In this document: one piece after another, positions 10,440 to 24,097 of the stretch
How the letters are laid out: each line of letters starts with the position of its first letter
Position numbering within the stretch: position 1 is the stretch's first letter
Notes under the pieces: generated by a model
The model's database searches: none
Told to the model about the DNA's origin: nothing
Seen by the model: only the letters and a program-made list of their open reading frames with translations
Translations under genes and position numbers: made by a program
Assembly: GCA_944472155.2 (NCBI GenBank)
Contig: OX235279.1
Location: 116,986,110 to 117,050,109 of the forward strand
DNA from: Trichobilharzia szidati
Taxonomy: Eukaryota; Platyhelminthes; Trematoda; Strigeidida; Schistosomatidae
DNA length: 64,000 nt
Reading direction: 5' to 3'

Positions 10440-13105
10440 TAATATGCATTATTATAATCCTGGTTAGCACACCATGACATTATGGAAGTGTAGAATTACA
10501 CTGTCACAATCCGTCTGTAAAAATACACTGCACAATTAAAGCACACTGACGTTATCTGATTTAAAAAATTACCGCAAACACAGAAATCTAAGCGTATACA
10601 CAACTTCTATGTCCCGTGACATTTTGAAAAGACAGAACATACAGTTTAGAAATTATTTGACATTTTTAGAAAAAGACAATAAAAACGAATTATGTGATAC
10701 ACGTGAACAAACATATTGCAGAGGTATCACCACTAAACTAGTAACAAATGCTGCATACTTATAGAGTTCGAAAGTGTTTTTGCTATGCATATCTCCCAGT
10801 GATATTAATCGAATGTCTTTCTCTTGTTGGACACTGAATGATTAACTGACTAATTGAGTTTTCAGCGCAGAGCTGTGCATAAAAGTGCAACGATTCAAGC
10901 TGGCTTACTACATATAACAGCGAAAAATAAAAGCTGAAAAGAGCCATAATAAACGGAAGTTTACCGCAAAAAGAATAACTGCATGAAGAATAATAAGAGT
11001 TTGATGATTCTGGGGTCTTATGAAGAGTGAATGCTCCTGCTTCAGTGAGAAAAAGTTTCAGCCACGTCATCAACAGTCTCAAGTGCGCGGTTCATAGAAT
11101 CTCGAGGACCCTACCCTTGCAACTTACATCTACCTATGCGGCTCAAACCAAAAGTTAAAGACATCACAGACTGATGAGCGGTTTTTATTCGATCACCTTT
11201 AACTCCTTTCCAACTTCATCTCATTTCAGTTAACACTCCTAGATGAGGAAGTCGATTGGCATGGACACTGAAGTTCCAAGCACAAAGAAAACTAAATTTT
11301 CAGTAAACAACTACAAACATAATTAAATGCCTGTCAGAATTAAAAGCGTATGCTGAATTCAGTGATATACAGGAAATAAAAATCAAAAACTATGTATAAT
11401 GTAGGAAACAGAATATTTCCCACGAGGTACACTTAAACTTCGTATTACTTTCAGTAACACCTACTGACGAAAGTAAATATATGCTACAGTTCTCTTTGTG
11501 TGACCAACAACGTAGGGTCACATTGGTAAATTCACAATTCAATTTCTACTACTCAACAATTTTAAGTAGATTAAGCGTTTTATCGAAAAATAGTAAGAAC
11601 TGAGGCAAGTATTTGTATCATTTTATATATTAGTGAGGAACTAACTAGAAAACAAATACTTCTCTGAAATATTTTGTCTTTCGTATGTTAAATGCAAATT
11701 TTCGCTATTTTACCACTACTGCTATGATGGCCTGATGAAGTCACTTTTTCCATTTGTCTCATTCTAAATGGAACAAAGGGCGTCAAGATATCACGTTTCA
11801 GTAACGATAGTGCTGTTGATTAAGCGGTGGAGCTGCTAACCATATGACCAGATTGATCTTTTTCCCTGACTTACAACATAGAAATACCAGGGCTGACTAA
11901 ATTTCCATCTACCATAATGAACAAAGGAAGAATACATTGAGCACAAAATTTTCTCTCCTTTTTTATTGTTTTATTCATCTGAATATGTTCTTGGATCGCT
12001 ACATGAACTCGTGCACTTTTCAGTCGGCTTCCAACATAATGCTGAAGGGAGAATGTCGTAGAGGAGTAGATCTTGCATCAGATGGAATAAAACTGGGTGA
12101 TGGGGTATACTGTCGGTTACTATTTAACCTGAAGATCCTAGAAAAGGAGAAAATATCTTGCTTATTAATAAAATAAGAATTCTGTACTTTGTTAACATAT
12201 TGTCTAGATAAAGTTATTACTATCAATATCTAATTTAATTATATATATACTGTCGCTGGATATTAAATCTCTTGATTTTAAAAATAAGGAGAAGACAAGA
12301 TTTTTATTTACTTTTTCTAATAAAAATAACAGCTTTATTCCAGACAATACTGCTAACATAGTGCAGAAATTACAGCGTATTAAAAATTTTGAAGTATCTA
12401 CTCTTCGTACAGGGTCTTCAAGTAAAATAGTATCTGCCAATGCATCGTGTGACAGCATTTTGTTCCATCTGAGTCATTATCCAATTCCCTATGATATTTT
12501 CCCTCATTTTCTTTTGGAGGCGCTCTTTATCATGTTGACAGCAAAAAAAATGTGCGCGAGTTAAAGTAGTGATCCAAAACCATCAATATATTTAAACAAT
12601 AAAAAGTGGAGATGGGGTTATGCATTGTGCTGGCTGATAATTTAGGTAGCCCAGTGATTTAATCAAGGTGCCTGTGAACAAGCATTTAGTTAGTGTTACA
12701 TTGTATTCGCATTAATTATTTCAGGCATCCATCTGTGTACACTGTGACAGATAACGTAAAAATAAGAACAGGTAAAATTATGTTGTATTTCAGGCTGTGT
12801 TTTTATCCCCACTGGATTTAAATGTGAAAACTAGAAATATTCATTGAAACAAATACAAAAAGCAGTTTCTTTTATCCCATCCAAAAAAGAAATGTCTATG
12901 GGGTAATAACAGCAGGCAGTGTGACAATGAAGGGAGTATTTTGGCACAGCAAATAAATGCAGCTCACATCTGTAAATCAACAAAATAAATGACAGTAATC
13001 TAAATGCTAAAATCGTTTAAAATCATCCCAATATGCTTAGAAAATCACAACAAGATTTTTTCAAGTGTTTCGCTGTGTAATCCAGAAGGTCATTCAGTGA
13101 ACGAC
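10440..13105. other. Intron stretch, mostly featureless
   Basis: AT-rich sequence in the 13.6-kb FERM intron. At about 11755-11860 a worn reverse remnant of the type A SINE tail can be seen (aaatggaacaaagggcgtcaag...). The small frames at 11937-12176 and 12361-12564 show no family resemblance and are not called. Confidence 0.4.
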
Positions 13106-13109
13106 AACC

Positions 13110-13335
13110 AGACGGCTTCAGTGGTTCAGTAGTAGAATGCTCGCCAACCAACCAACCAACCAAGCCGTCTGGGGTTTGATGACTGGTCAGCGCATACCTC
13201 TACCTTCCTGTGCAGGTTGTAAGCCCAACTAAGGGGGCTAGGAACTCGTATAAAACACCAGTGCTACTAAAACTTTAGAGCTTAGGGCTTCAAACCGTAT
13301 GTTCTACTCGGAAGGCAGAGGATAAAATAAAAATC
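13110..13335 (+). repeat. SINE, tail type A, with (CCAA)n expansion in the head
   Basis: The tRNA-like head begins ggcttcagtggttcagtagtagaatg. After this comes a ccaaccaaccaaccaa expansion between the A and B boxes, then ggggtttgatgac at the B box, and the usual tail ending aacttta..gcttcaaacc..gttctactcgg. The expansion breaks normal box spacing, so this copy is unlikely to be transcribed by RNA polymerase III. Confidence 0.75.
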
Positions 13336-13914
13336 AAATAGATCAAATAATAGTGTAAATTCAAAGGGCGACAAATAATAGTGATAATATTGGTGTGAAG
13401 TGCTCCTTTTTGTCATATCTGTTACTTTACATCCCTCGAACTTATATTCGGCGTATCCCATTTGTCTAATTATGTTTTGTAGCATTCACATTTCCGTAAC
13501 ACCATTGGATATAACTCAACTCCCTTAAACTTACACTTTTGCAAAAATAAAGGTAGTTCAAACTTTCTTACCTGTAAGATTACAACTGTACAAATAGGTC
13601 ACTTAATTTTGTATTCACATTTTATGTTCTTAAAGACTGTAGATTTTGTATGCATACAAATGATAGTCTAAACTATCGGAGTATTATTCCATCTTATACT
13701 CTTACCCCAGTATGGTTTCTGATATATTTCTGGTTCGCCTTTACTAACTATTTGTATTCTTATATTGAAAGATTAATAGCTGTAGAGCTTGAAGAAGAAG
13801 AATTTATTAAAAATAACTGTTCACTCAAAATTTTCTTGTTCTAAGTAAATGTCACGTTTCTCGTTATTTCTACAAGTCCTGGTTTTGGTTATTGAAGATT
13901 TGAATCCCATCTGA

Positions 13915-14520
13915 ACTTTCAGCCTCCAAAGCCTCAGGATGGTCGGGGGTGGGTGCCTTGCGCTGCGGGTTGGCCACCCCTCCGCACACCTCTTCAAATG
14001 CTCCCATATGACCGGGCGTCTTATATAGCCTCTCCTGAGGAAGTCCTACTCACTGCCTTCACGTGGCGGAGGTGTTTTTCACCAAAGTGAGAGGGCGAAA
14101 GCGGATGTCCGGCGCTCTTCACCGGGTTGACTGTCCATTGGATGACAGTCTAGGGGAGATGGCTAAACCCTGATTCCAAACCTCCAACGACTGGCGTATG
14201 AAGCTCACTGGAGCTCACCGGCAGACGTATGGACAAAGGGCTTGTTGGACCTCCTGCATGTCTGGCCCCATTCAAAAAGGCGTATGAACCGAACTCCGGT
14301 CACCGGCTGCCAATGGATAGTGGACTCCTTACTCCACTCCTACTGCCTTGTAGGTCACACTTGGTTGTGTAAAGGCTAGAGCTGCACTCTCAAACAAAAG
14401 GCCGAGCGATTCTTGGGACATCACTCGTACCGAATTCCCATGAAACTTCATGAACTCATGTTCATGAAGCCGGCTCATCCTCCCGTAGGAGATAGCCGAA
14501 GTAAAGTAAAGTAAGTAAGA
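13915..14520 (+). repeat. GC-rich repeat-like block with GTAAA-type tail, unclassified
   Basis: A sharply GC-richer block in AT-rich surroundings, starting near cagcctccaaagcctcagg and ending in an agtaaagtaaagtaagtaag tail at about 14500-14520. No frame is open through it. A simple A-rich repeated tail is typical of RTE/CR1 3' ends and SINEs, so I read it as the 3' part of a non-LTR element or a derived SINE. No other copy occurs in the window. Confidence 0.5.
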
Positions 14521-15894
14521 ACTTTTAGCTGTCTCGAAGAGGTACAGACTACAGCAATAATTTTTTCCTAACTTTCCTGAAAATTCCTCCAAGTATTTAT
14601 CTGATTGTTCTTTGTTTATTGTAGATCCATTATATTTCCCCCCTCGAAATTTACGTGTACTTTCTTAAAGTGCAGGCAGTTTGAAGTGATGTACTATTGC
14701 ATGAAGTCCTCCTACGCACTTCTTAATTCTACATGAATTCGGTAGTCAAGTTGTCAATGTGTTAGTCCTTGACACGAACCACTTCCAACAAGTTTTACAC
14801 TCTGAAGAAATTGGCAGGAAGTTAAAGACTTCAATCTCACTGTCACTAGAGTTCTAGTGCAACTGTGAGTAAAATTGGGAAGAATACAACTTATGTCACA
14901 TTTCCTACACACACTGTCACCACTCGTTTTCAGTTTGTTTTTTTTACTTCACAATTACTTATACTTACACTTTCTCTCACCCTTGATGGAGATCTCAACT
15001 TTTCCTTTGAGAACGTTACACTCTGTGTACGAATAACATAAACTTTTAATGAAAAGGTGAAGACACTTTTCAAGAATGTAGATAAGATGTTTAGAGTACT
15101 CACAAGAACTGGCGTTGCACTTTCGCCTATTTATTAACTTGTTGATGTTTTTTTAGCATATATGAGTTCTAGTGATAGAGAGGATGAAATTTTAGCTAGA
15201 AATCCAAAAATCTTGGCATATGTTGATGACATCTTTTGGTCATATCACATCACTGTAAACATTTATTTATATTCGAGATGCCAGGTGTTCTAAGATTATA
15301 GCTGTGGTCATGTTAACCCTTTATTTTTTGTAACGTGATATTGCTGTAAAACATTTATTACTACTTTTGGAGAGCTGTTGTCATTCCCTAGAAATGTAAA
15401 CCAGCTAGTGACTTCGGTATGTAAGCCTTGGACAGAAAACATAGCTTACCTGGTAAATGTGCAAATACACTACATGTTTCAGATAAACTACGTCTTCTTG
15501 AAGTTCTGGGGATGTTCCTCCGAAATGATTATCAGGAGGAATAGTATTTTGATGTACACATAAATTTCAACAACACACTCAGTAACCTTTATGTCAACGT
15601 AAACAAAGCAAAGAGTAATGCAGAAGTAATTTTATCATGAGTTATAAATGGAGTGTTAACTGAACTATTTGGGCTGATATATAACAATACATTTCGATTT
15701 CCGAAGTGAAATTTTGCAAATTATATGATCGAGGCGTTCAAGACGATTTTAATTCAATTTAATATCTGCTACCTTTTCCACTTTACAGTCGATATTTTCA
15801 ACTGTTAGTTTTTTGGAGTTTAAATAGCTTCAAGTTTGATCATGGATTGCTATTAGTTATAAAACTATTGAGAAACAGCGAGTACTGAAAAACT

Positions 15895-16010
15895 GCTTCG
15901 TGCTTGGTTGGGGATCTTCAGCAGTACGCACCCATGATCCCACCGGGCAGTGAACCCAGCACCTTCATGTCACGGAGAGAGCTTTCTGACTATTCAGTCA
16001 AGGCTCATGA
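15895..16010 (-). repeat. tRNA-like repeat family C, reverse fragment
   Basis: Matches in reverse the unit at 53340-53520 (segments ggatcttcagcagt, gcacccatgatcccaccggg, agtgaacccagcacc). The inverted B-box-like text is weak. It is an old fragment. Confidence 0.55.
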
Positions 16011-16614
16011 ATTGTAACTGCTATCATTTGGAGATTACAGCTGGTACCAGAAACGATAGTTAAACTGGAAAGTTCAAAATTGCTATGTATGTCTTATGAC
16101 ACACTTTTCACATTTATAACTTCAGTTATTATTATTATTTAATTTTATCCTTTTATTATTCTGTCACGTAATTTATGTAAAATGCACTTAATAATGAAAA
16201 TATCACTTTCGTTTTGAATAGAAAACAGCTTTTGTTAAAGTCCTTGATACAAGCATAATTTGAAGCATTGTGGTAAAGTCTAATTCCATTATAATGTTAC
16301 ATGGGAACATAGAAATTTATCTAAGTGTAGAATGATTGGTCCCACTGAGACAACTAGCTTAAAAGGATACTCATTAATCACAGTACGTGGACCAATACAA
16401 ATCACACATTAGGGTGAGACGGAGCTACAGTCCTAACAAGTAATGTAATTTGATGGGAGGAGAGGTTGATTACTGTTACTTTATTCGTCGGATCCACACC
16501 AAACACCTTCACTAAGAATGACATAACATCAACACCGGAGATTTGTAAAGTGTTATTACTCATAAAATCAAAGAATAAGAAACAGGGGAACTATAAAAAC
16601 AAAATCTGAAAGTT

Positions 16615-16705
16615 GTGTGAGCACCTTGATATGATTATGAGCAATAATTTGTACTAGAGACGTCATCAGTAAATAATATTGTGTCTCAATGAATGATGGA
16701 ATATG
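16615..16705 (+). repeat. Penelope-associated terminal module
   Basis: Contains ttgatatgattatgagcaata, then gagacgtcatcag, and aatattgtgtc. This is the same arrangement as the module at 27930-28060 that follows Penelope coding remains. Confidence 0.55.
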
Positions 16706-18020
16706 TGAAATCCGTTTATAATTCTGGGCATACGTACAGAAGCAGAGATTTTAGTTAGTCATTCTAATCACTCAGTGTTTGTTCACTGCTCCAAGGGATC
16801 GATTTCCACTTTCTTTGCGTAGATCTATTGAATCTGTGTATTTCCATCCAGCTCTTATACAGGAGAGCAATATTACCCCCTGACATAAAAAAAACATTTG
16901 CGTGTTTCGTGAATAACGACACTGTTACTGTTGTTGTAGAACACAACACATAGTGTAACAATAAATCTAATTAATTTGAACAAGGAGGACAATTCATTCC
17001 TAACAATTACTCCATCACTTATTCTATTGAAAATTTTTACTTATTTCACTCTTATTGATAATTGTTTAAAATGTCTTCAGGCATATCACTCCCGATTTTT
17101 TGTCAGTCTTGTTCACATGGAGATAGGGCAGCCAACATACATACAATTTTTAGGTTAAATTAACAAACTTTTCCTCCGTCTTAGCTTTCTTAAATATTCG
17201 AATAACGAGGAAAAGAAATAAAATTGATAAGTTTTCAGCGTTTTTCCTACATTCTTTATTTTGTACTTATCTGTATGCATGTTCATATATTGCCAAGTGT
17301 GTATGTATGTATGTATGTTGTGTTATGCAGTTTGCTAGTAATGCCAGCGCCTATGCATAGATTTCTCAATACGGTCAGATAATATCGATAGTGAATTCTG
17401 TCATTGGACAGTTGGGAATCACGAGCAGATACATTCAATTTTTGCCTGGCAAATCAACATCATTATTAACACAAGTAACTAAACAAACACACCGCAGTCA
17501 ATTCGAAAACAGTAAAAAGGCGAATTTAATACATTTATCTTTTGCTTTTTTGAATATTTCTCTCACACTTTTCTGTTCAACTAGGGGGAAAAATTAATCA
17601 AACTCTGTCCATCTACCTAGTTTTTGGGCATAACATAACAACATCGCTCACGTTAACTAACTTATCCGTGTGCGTTTGTGTGTGTGTGTGAGTGTGACAA
17701 CAAGAAAACACTATTGTAAACAGAATTTCTATATGTAACAGCAAAATGACTGAGCCGAAATTAATAAAACTCCACAGTAAGTTAATAAAGATAATACTAA
17801 TAATGATGGTCGCTGCATATCAGAACGATGTGATGTGAAACAAAAAGAAAATATGAGATCTCATTGAAGAATTTATTTCAGCGTAACTACACTTTGTAAT
17901 ACATACCTCATAAGAAAATTCCAGTCACTTGTACATAGGTTACGTCACTTACAAATAATAAGACTTTTAAATAGTCAGACAACATTTACTTCTGTAGTTA
18001 GAAAAAAACCCAGTGAAAAG

Positions 18021-18050
18021 CATATATATACATATATATATATATATGTT
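18021..18050. repeat. TA microsatellite
   Basis: An interrupted (TA)n run. Longer pure runs of the same kind lie at 22345-22382 and 24859-24913. Confidence 0.9.
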
Positions 18051-18959
18051 CGAAATAATACTCTGTTATGTGAAATTGAATTCACTAGACTTTAGAAAAA
18101 TATGAGCTAGTAAGTGATTAGTTTTACTTGAGATGTACACGTCCTAAAAGCTGGACAGGCAGTTTCGATAGGAAGGTAGATTTTTCAACTGCAAAGGATA
18201 TTTTCTGAATTTAAGATTTTATAATCAAAGCAGACGGAGTTGTACAGGTATGAATTCTAACCGGTTAAATGAGAAGCTATGCAAATACAGTGATAAAGCT
18301 TAACTTTATACTGATGTTAATCAAAGACTAACCCTAAATTTAATTCGATTGCATTCAACTCCATCAAACATAATGCCATGCCTGTTGTAATTTAATTTCT
18401 TTCACTCACTTCCACTTCTTATTGGATATAACTCAGTTAGTGTGAAGAGGAAGTGAGAAAAACAAACTATCAGCTAAAATACTTCATGTTTAGGAATATC
18501 TAGTAGGAGTCTTTAGGCCACTTATAGTATTTATAAATGTGAATGTGAGAATAACAGTGCTGTACACTTTCGACATCAATACTAACTGACACTTATTGTG
18601 AGAACCATTAAGCTAAATGACCATTTGCAATTAAATGTTACTACAAATGATAGTCACAATAATTTTTCGAGATTATTCTGTGTTAAGCACTGCAAACTTA
18701 AATACCTTCTTACCTGTCATTATTAGGTGGGTATACACAATAACGCATATGAATAATCAACTCTAAAGAAACGAAAACGATAGCAAATTCTAATTTATCT
18801 CAATAAATTAAACTTTGAGATTAAAGTTTTTCAAACAAATGAAGCATATTTTTTAGAGCATCTGCTGATGGCTAAAAGGTGGAACTAAGAGTGAAAATGC
18901 TTCAGCGAAGAATCGAAATAACTAGTGGATCAACTGTAAAGTGATTCGCTAACTGTTTC

Positions 18960-19880
18960 AACACTAATAAACGTAACAAAGATTCATGAACCTTGTTCAA
19001 CAGTTATATGATGATACCACATACCAAGTAGTTTACAAAAGAAAACTCAGCGAAGCATTTGAAGTGAAAACAGAAGAAAGCCAAGGTTGCCCACTGTCAC
19101 CATTGATATTCCTGATTGTGGTGGACTGGATCATTCAAAAGACTGTGGGGAACAAGAAGATGGATATACGTTGGACTGATGAAAAGACTTCACGGATAAT
19201 GTGTGTCTCACATCTCACAAACTCGAACATTTACATGGGAAGACCAACAAGTTAGTAGAAGAAGCAGTGAAGACACGATTAAAGGTGAACACAGAGAAGA
19301 CAGAGGTGAAGATACCTAACTATCAACTGAGAACATCAATCACCATCAGTGATAGAGACCTAAATGAAGTCACCTTTTTCACTTATCTAGTCAGTGTCCT
19401 TTCACCTACAGGTGGAACAGATGAAGATGTCAGAAAGGCCTTCATTAATCTGAAATCAGTGTGGAATTCTTCCGCAATCAGCACAAGGAAAAAATATATG
19501 AATTTTCAATAGTAATGTCAAGTTAGTTGCTCTCTATGATTCAGAGACTTGGCATGTGTGTCCCGAAAAGTATTTCCAAGAGGTTGTAGACTTTTATCAA
19601 CACTTGCTTTCGCCCCATAGTGAATATCATATAACCAGAACTCTGCGAACGAACTAAGCAAGAACCGATTACCTAATAAATAATCAGAAGAAAGTGGAGA
19701 TGTATCGAACATACACTGAGGATACTGCTGAATGACATTACGGGCCAGGCCACTTAGTGGAAACCGAATAGGGAACGAAATATTGTGTGACGAGGAGGAG
19801 ATCATGGGAGGAGAAAATGAAAGCTTAAAAAGAGTTGTGAAACCAGTTACGAAAGACTGCCAAAGTGTCTAAAACATAAA
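18960..19880 (+). mobile_element. RTE-like non-LTR retrotransposon, reverse-transcriptase fragment
   Basis: This is the best-preserved RTE-like copy here. The first frame (18986-19255) gives LYDDTTYQVVYKRKLSEAFE then QGCPLSPLIFLIVVDWI, the conserved block before the catalytic YADD region. A one-base shift leads to a second frame (19201-19512) with HKLEHLHGKTNKLVEEAVKT, then FFTYLVSVLSPTGGTDED. Further 3', broken text (DSETWH, RRSWEE) follows the C-terminus. The catalytic Asp-Asp box itself is damaged at the shift. It is a dead copy. Confidence 0.88.
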
Positions 19881-19884
19881 TTTC

Positions 19885-21890
19885 TTTTATAGCAGGCTCT
19901 ACAACATAAACAAAGAAAACACAATTATTCTGTGTTTATTTCAATTCTAAGTTGCATTTTTGTAGTTTAAGATAAAAAGAGACGTTTTCCATTCATTATC
20001 TACATTGAGTCTTTCTTTTTTATTAAAATGCCATCATTATTGGTTGTTTTTTTATTTAAATATTACTGAGTTAAATTGAATATGAAAACTGCATTAACTA
20101 TAGTTGTACTGTAGTGAAAATGATGTCTGCCGTGATTTTCGTTAGTGGTACATTACATAAATAAGCTAATTTAGGCAAACAGAAAAATTGTAATTAAAAT
20201 TATACAAACACATAAATATCGGGAAAATAGATTATGCATAGAATTCCTTATACATATAAATTTAAAAGGTTGAAATAGGTTATATTCATTCATTGAACTG
20301 CACACAATTATTCACTTGTAGGAATTTATCAAACAAACCTGTTCATGTGATGCATACTAGGAGTTGCCTTAAGGGTTATTTTTATAAGACTACATAAGAA
20401 AAGTATATGTATTTCTGGTCAGTATAAACTGACACTGGTTTTCTAAAGAAACAATTATGTTTCAAAGAATATATAACATGATAAGCAGTGTGATTAATTA
20501 TTGTTAGTGTGAAGTCACTCTTATTGGTATATTAAATCACTTATAGCATGGCTAATATTAGTCATTCCTTACTGTTAAGCAGTCGGAAACAGTTGATCTG
20601 TTACTTTGATCGTTCAAACAAATATCTGCTTCCTTGAATGGCTTAAGTGTTTTAGAAAAGTACGTCAAAGACACCGTACACATATAAATAGAACAGTAAT
20701 GGTATGTATGTCCTATAAGTTGAGTAACCATGATAAATATTGTGTTATTTAGTGCAGTGATAAAACAAGGAATCAGATCAGCCTCGAGATTTTCACATAT
20801 TACATTTTGGACTTGACAAGCTAAAATATATATTTTATGTGTTACTGCAACATAATTATTGCTTACAATTCTGTAGCTTTGAAAAGAACATATGAATTAG
20901 AGACAAATGAATGATCGATTTCAGAAGCTAATAGGCTACATAATAGTATCAGAATTAAAGTTAAGACTAGGGTCAATGTTAAGACAAGGGTTAACATAAG
21001 AATTGGATACAAAACTTCTGTATCAGGAAGACATGGTAATCCCAATAATAATGGTTATCTCTTTGTGGTTTCTAGCATAAAACTGTGCTGTGTTTCCATT
21101 ATTCACTGCATAATTTTGAATGCTTGTCAACAGAATGACAGCGCTGTTAAAGGTCACAAAAACAGAAACTAGGTCATGTGTATTTTGAAGTGAAGTACTA
21201 TGTAAAATGTTTTCAACGGCGTTAAACAGCAGTATGCTTATATAGTTTAAGATTTTCTAGATGCTAGTTTGGTGATGCTTTCAAGGACAGTTCAAGGTTG
21301 TTAAATTCCGATTGTTCTACAAAATAAGATCATTCAGAACAATATTTCCTGGGTAATAAACTTTATATTTTTACTGAGAACCAAATATGTTGAAGATGAC
21401 TGTTGGTCTTGAAGTAATGACCATCACACCAACAATAGTTGCCTGTAGGATTATCAGACTTATTGTTTAAGTGAACGCAAATTCAAATTGCAATGAAAGA
21501 AACTGTGCATACAACCTTAGTAAGTGGTTGTTGGAAAAAAGTGAAAGTCATAGAGGAGAGTCATGTGATACAGCGATGATTACCATCAAAACGGGAAGCA
21601 AAATAATTACATACTAGTCACATGAAATACAACCTGGTAAAAGAAAAAAGTAGAAAAGTATAGCGCATTTGTTCTTCTACTGGACTTCAGATACCTTTAC
21701 TGATATCAAGGTAGATGCTTCACTAAAGAATGTCATCTAAAGAACGAATGAGAATCAATTCTGAAAGCAACTTGATCTCAATCAGTTATCGTGAAATTAA
21801 AACCACATTCGACATTACCGTATGTAAGAAATAATATATCATTTATATCCCACCAATATTATGAAATTGCCTTAAAACTCTAATACTTTA
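19885..21890. other. Intron stretch, no gene seen
   Basis: AT-rich FERM intron sequence with no recognised exon or repeat. A short stretch at 20950-21010 contains several degenerate gttaag/agggt words, probably chance. Confidence 0.4.
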
Positions 21891-21896
21891 GGTGAA

Positions 21897-22125
21897 TAAG
21901 GAGTTGGCGGTTCAGTAATAGAATGCTTGCCAACCACCTGTGTCATCCGGGTTCCATTCCCGGCCAAAGCACTCTTAAACCTAGCTTAACCAGTAGTAAG
22001 TCCGACTGAAAGGGAAGGTTGGGCATGAGGCTAGCAATCCTATCTCGTAAAAAAGACACCATCACTACTGATAATTCAAAGCTTGTGGCCTGAAACCCTA
22101 TGTTTCACTTGGAACTCAAAGAAAT
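21897..22125 (+). repeat. SINE, tail type A
   Basis: The head is ggcggttcagtaatagaatgc with B box gggttccattccc near 21949. The tail has gggcatgaggctagcaatcc and ctgaaaccctatgtttcac. Ends are approximate, and no clean target-site duplication was found. Confidence 0.8.
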
Positions 22126-22342
22126 GATGAAAGTACAGATGAATATTTTCGCTTGGATAAAAAAGTACACTCTCTATGTGTGCATGCATATTAAAAGATA
22201 TCTTGACTTATGTGACTTATATAATATGTAGGAATTCCGTATAGACTTGACTTTAATGTTTCATAACAGTTACTCACCAGTATACCTATATCATCTTCCA
22301 GTGCATTATATCACTCTTTATCAAAACCCCAATATGTATATT

Positions 22343-22344
<2 letters not shown>

Positions 22345-22382
<38 letters not shown>
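22345..22382. repeat. TA microsatellite
   Basis: A (TA)n run with one G interruption. Confidence 0.95.
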
Positions 22383-23368
22383 ACAAGAGTATTGTCCATT
22401 GAGAATGACTACTAATGGGAATTGATGAAAAAATGTTTTGTTTTTAATTTTCCACTAACAATTTAACTCCAAAATTTAATTAGTCTACTAACAAAGAAAG
22501 GTTTGCCAAAATGCTATAAGGATATGTGTATGTTTTAATGTGTGTGAACAAGATACTACTCTTAGCCTGTGGAAATATCCTCATGATTAATGAGAATGAA
22601 TTTTTCAAAAATAACAATAATAGTAATAGTGATAAAGTACTATTTTTTTTTCTATAAAATTCTCATATTCACTTCCTCAAAAACTAGATCAAATATACAT
22701 AGTTCACGAGAATATTTTAGTTCATATCTGGATTATAAGTGGCAGTATATTGATCTATTTATTGATCACCTTCTAACGGGTGCTTCATGCCACACACACA
22801 CACAAGGCAATTCATAATGCATAATACTAAGACAGTTACACAAATTTCATCGGTTAACTATTTCGCTTAGAAGGTATTATACGCTGAAGTTAGTATTTAC
22901 ACAAGGGTAGAAATATGTTGGAGATAATATTATGCAGATATGTATATTTGAGAGGATTACAGACTCGGAACAGGCTGATGAAACAGTCATAAACACACTA
23001 ATGAGAAGGGTTAACAATTGGATGGATTGCTTTGCAAGCCTATCTTATTTCCACCACTAACAGAACTGTGGAAACAATGAACTTGTTTCCTTTCACTAAC
23101 AAAATCAAACAGTAGTTCATATTTTACTTAAATTACCTAGATTAAGGCAAGCATAAAAAAGAAGAGATGTTTTATAATACGGTCAAGTTGTATTCCGTGT
23201 GATTTAAAGTCTAATTCTCACAAGTAATTGTACACATATAATTTGTATGCAGACATTATGTATGAACAGATGAATAAGCAACAATAAGTGAAAAAAAAAG
23301 GAAAGAACGAATTAAATCGCCAGTATAAATGATAATGAATAAATGGAACAAAACGAATGTCGACTTAC

Positions 23369-23473
23369 TCTCATTCCTTCATCGTTAGTATATTCTAGGT
23401 CAAAGTAATTAGCTTCAAGTAATCGAAATCGATCGACAACTGTTGCGAACAACTCCTCGCCTAATGCATGACC
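23369..23473 (-). CDS. FERM-domain protein, exon (F1 lobe)
   Basis: This is an internal exon of 105 nt, phase 0 at both ends. A pyrimidine-rich acceptor ending caattag precedes it and donor gtaagtcg follows. It encodes GHALGEELFATVVDRFRLLE and then ANYFDLEYTNDEGMR. FERM F1 lobes have this pattern (kxxxGqxLfdxVcxhLnLlExdYFgLxYxd), and the next exon opens with the expected WLD. The gene runs right to left, so 5' exons must lie above 23473. None was recognised between here and the BEL element. This is the first FERM exon in reading order in the window. Confidence 0.93.
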
Positions 23474-24097
23474 CTAATTGAGTAGGAAAATATAAAAAGA
23501 TAACAGTAACAGTAAATGAGTGTACTAGTTACACAAATGATAGATAAAACAGTAAAAATAAAATAATGTCAATGCTATGGTCTCATTGGAAATTATAGTT
23601 TCGCCCACTATATTGTGAACAATTTCATAAAGCAGATAATGTACTAAGATTATTGTGTTTGAACTACTTGTTAGACACATAATCCCAATAGGAGTATTAC
23701 GACATGGAATCAAGGGGATGAATAGTATGGTAGTAATAATTAAAAAAAAACAGAGAACCCCAGAATTGGAGTAGTTACAGAAGAATACTGCATACTGCAA
23801 TTTTGCTAACATTTATGTAAAAATCAAATTATAAGTTTCACTTTAATTTGACCGAGACTTTTAATTAAGGTTCCGTTTGTGTAATTTTGCTGAAAAGTCA
23901 GTTACCGTCTTTCCAGTGTAAGAAAATGTGAACTACTTGATTAGGATAGAAATGATGTTAAGAATCAGCGATTTGAGATTAATGGCGATATGGCACAAAA
24001 AACTGGTGGAGAAGTATTCCCTCCATGTTGTCTTACACATTCCAGAAATATTCATCTTCAACAAGTTACCTCTCCTTACATCTTTATCCGCTGTAGT

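Larger units (their letters stand above)
14525..18955. other. Intron stretch with scattered repeat remnants
   Basis: AT-rich FERM intron. It holds a reverse remnant of the tRNA-like family C (about 15895-16010, tcttcagcagtacgcaccca...), a Penelope terminal module (16615-16705), a TGTA microsatellite near 17301-17321, a TG-rich run near 17670-17695 and a TA run at 18021-18050. No coding exon was recognised. Confidence 0.5.

Noticed and set aside
20950..21010. Telomere-like agggtt/gttaag words
   Set aside because: Units are irregular and few, so chance in AT-rich DNA is the simpler reading.
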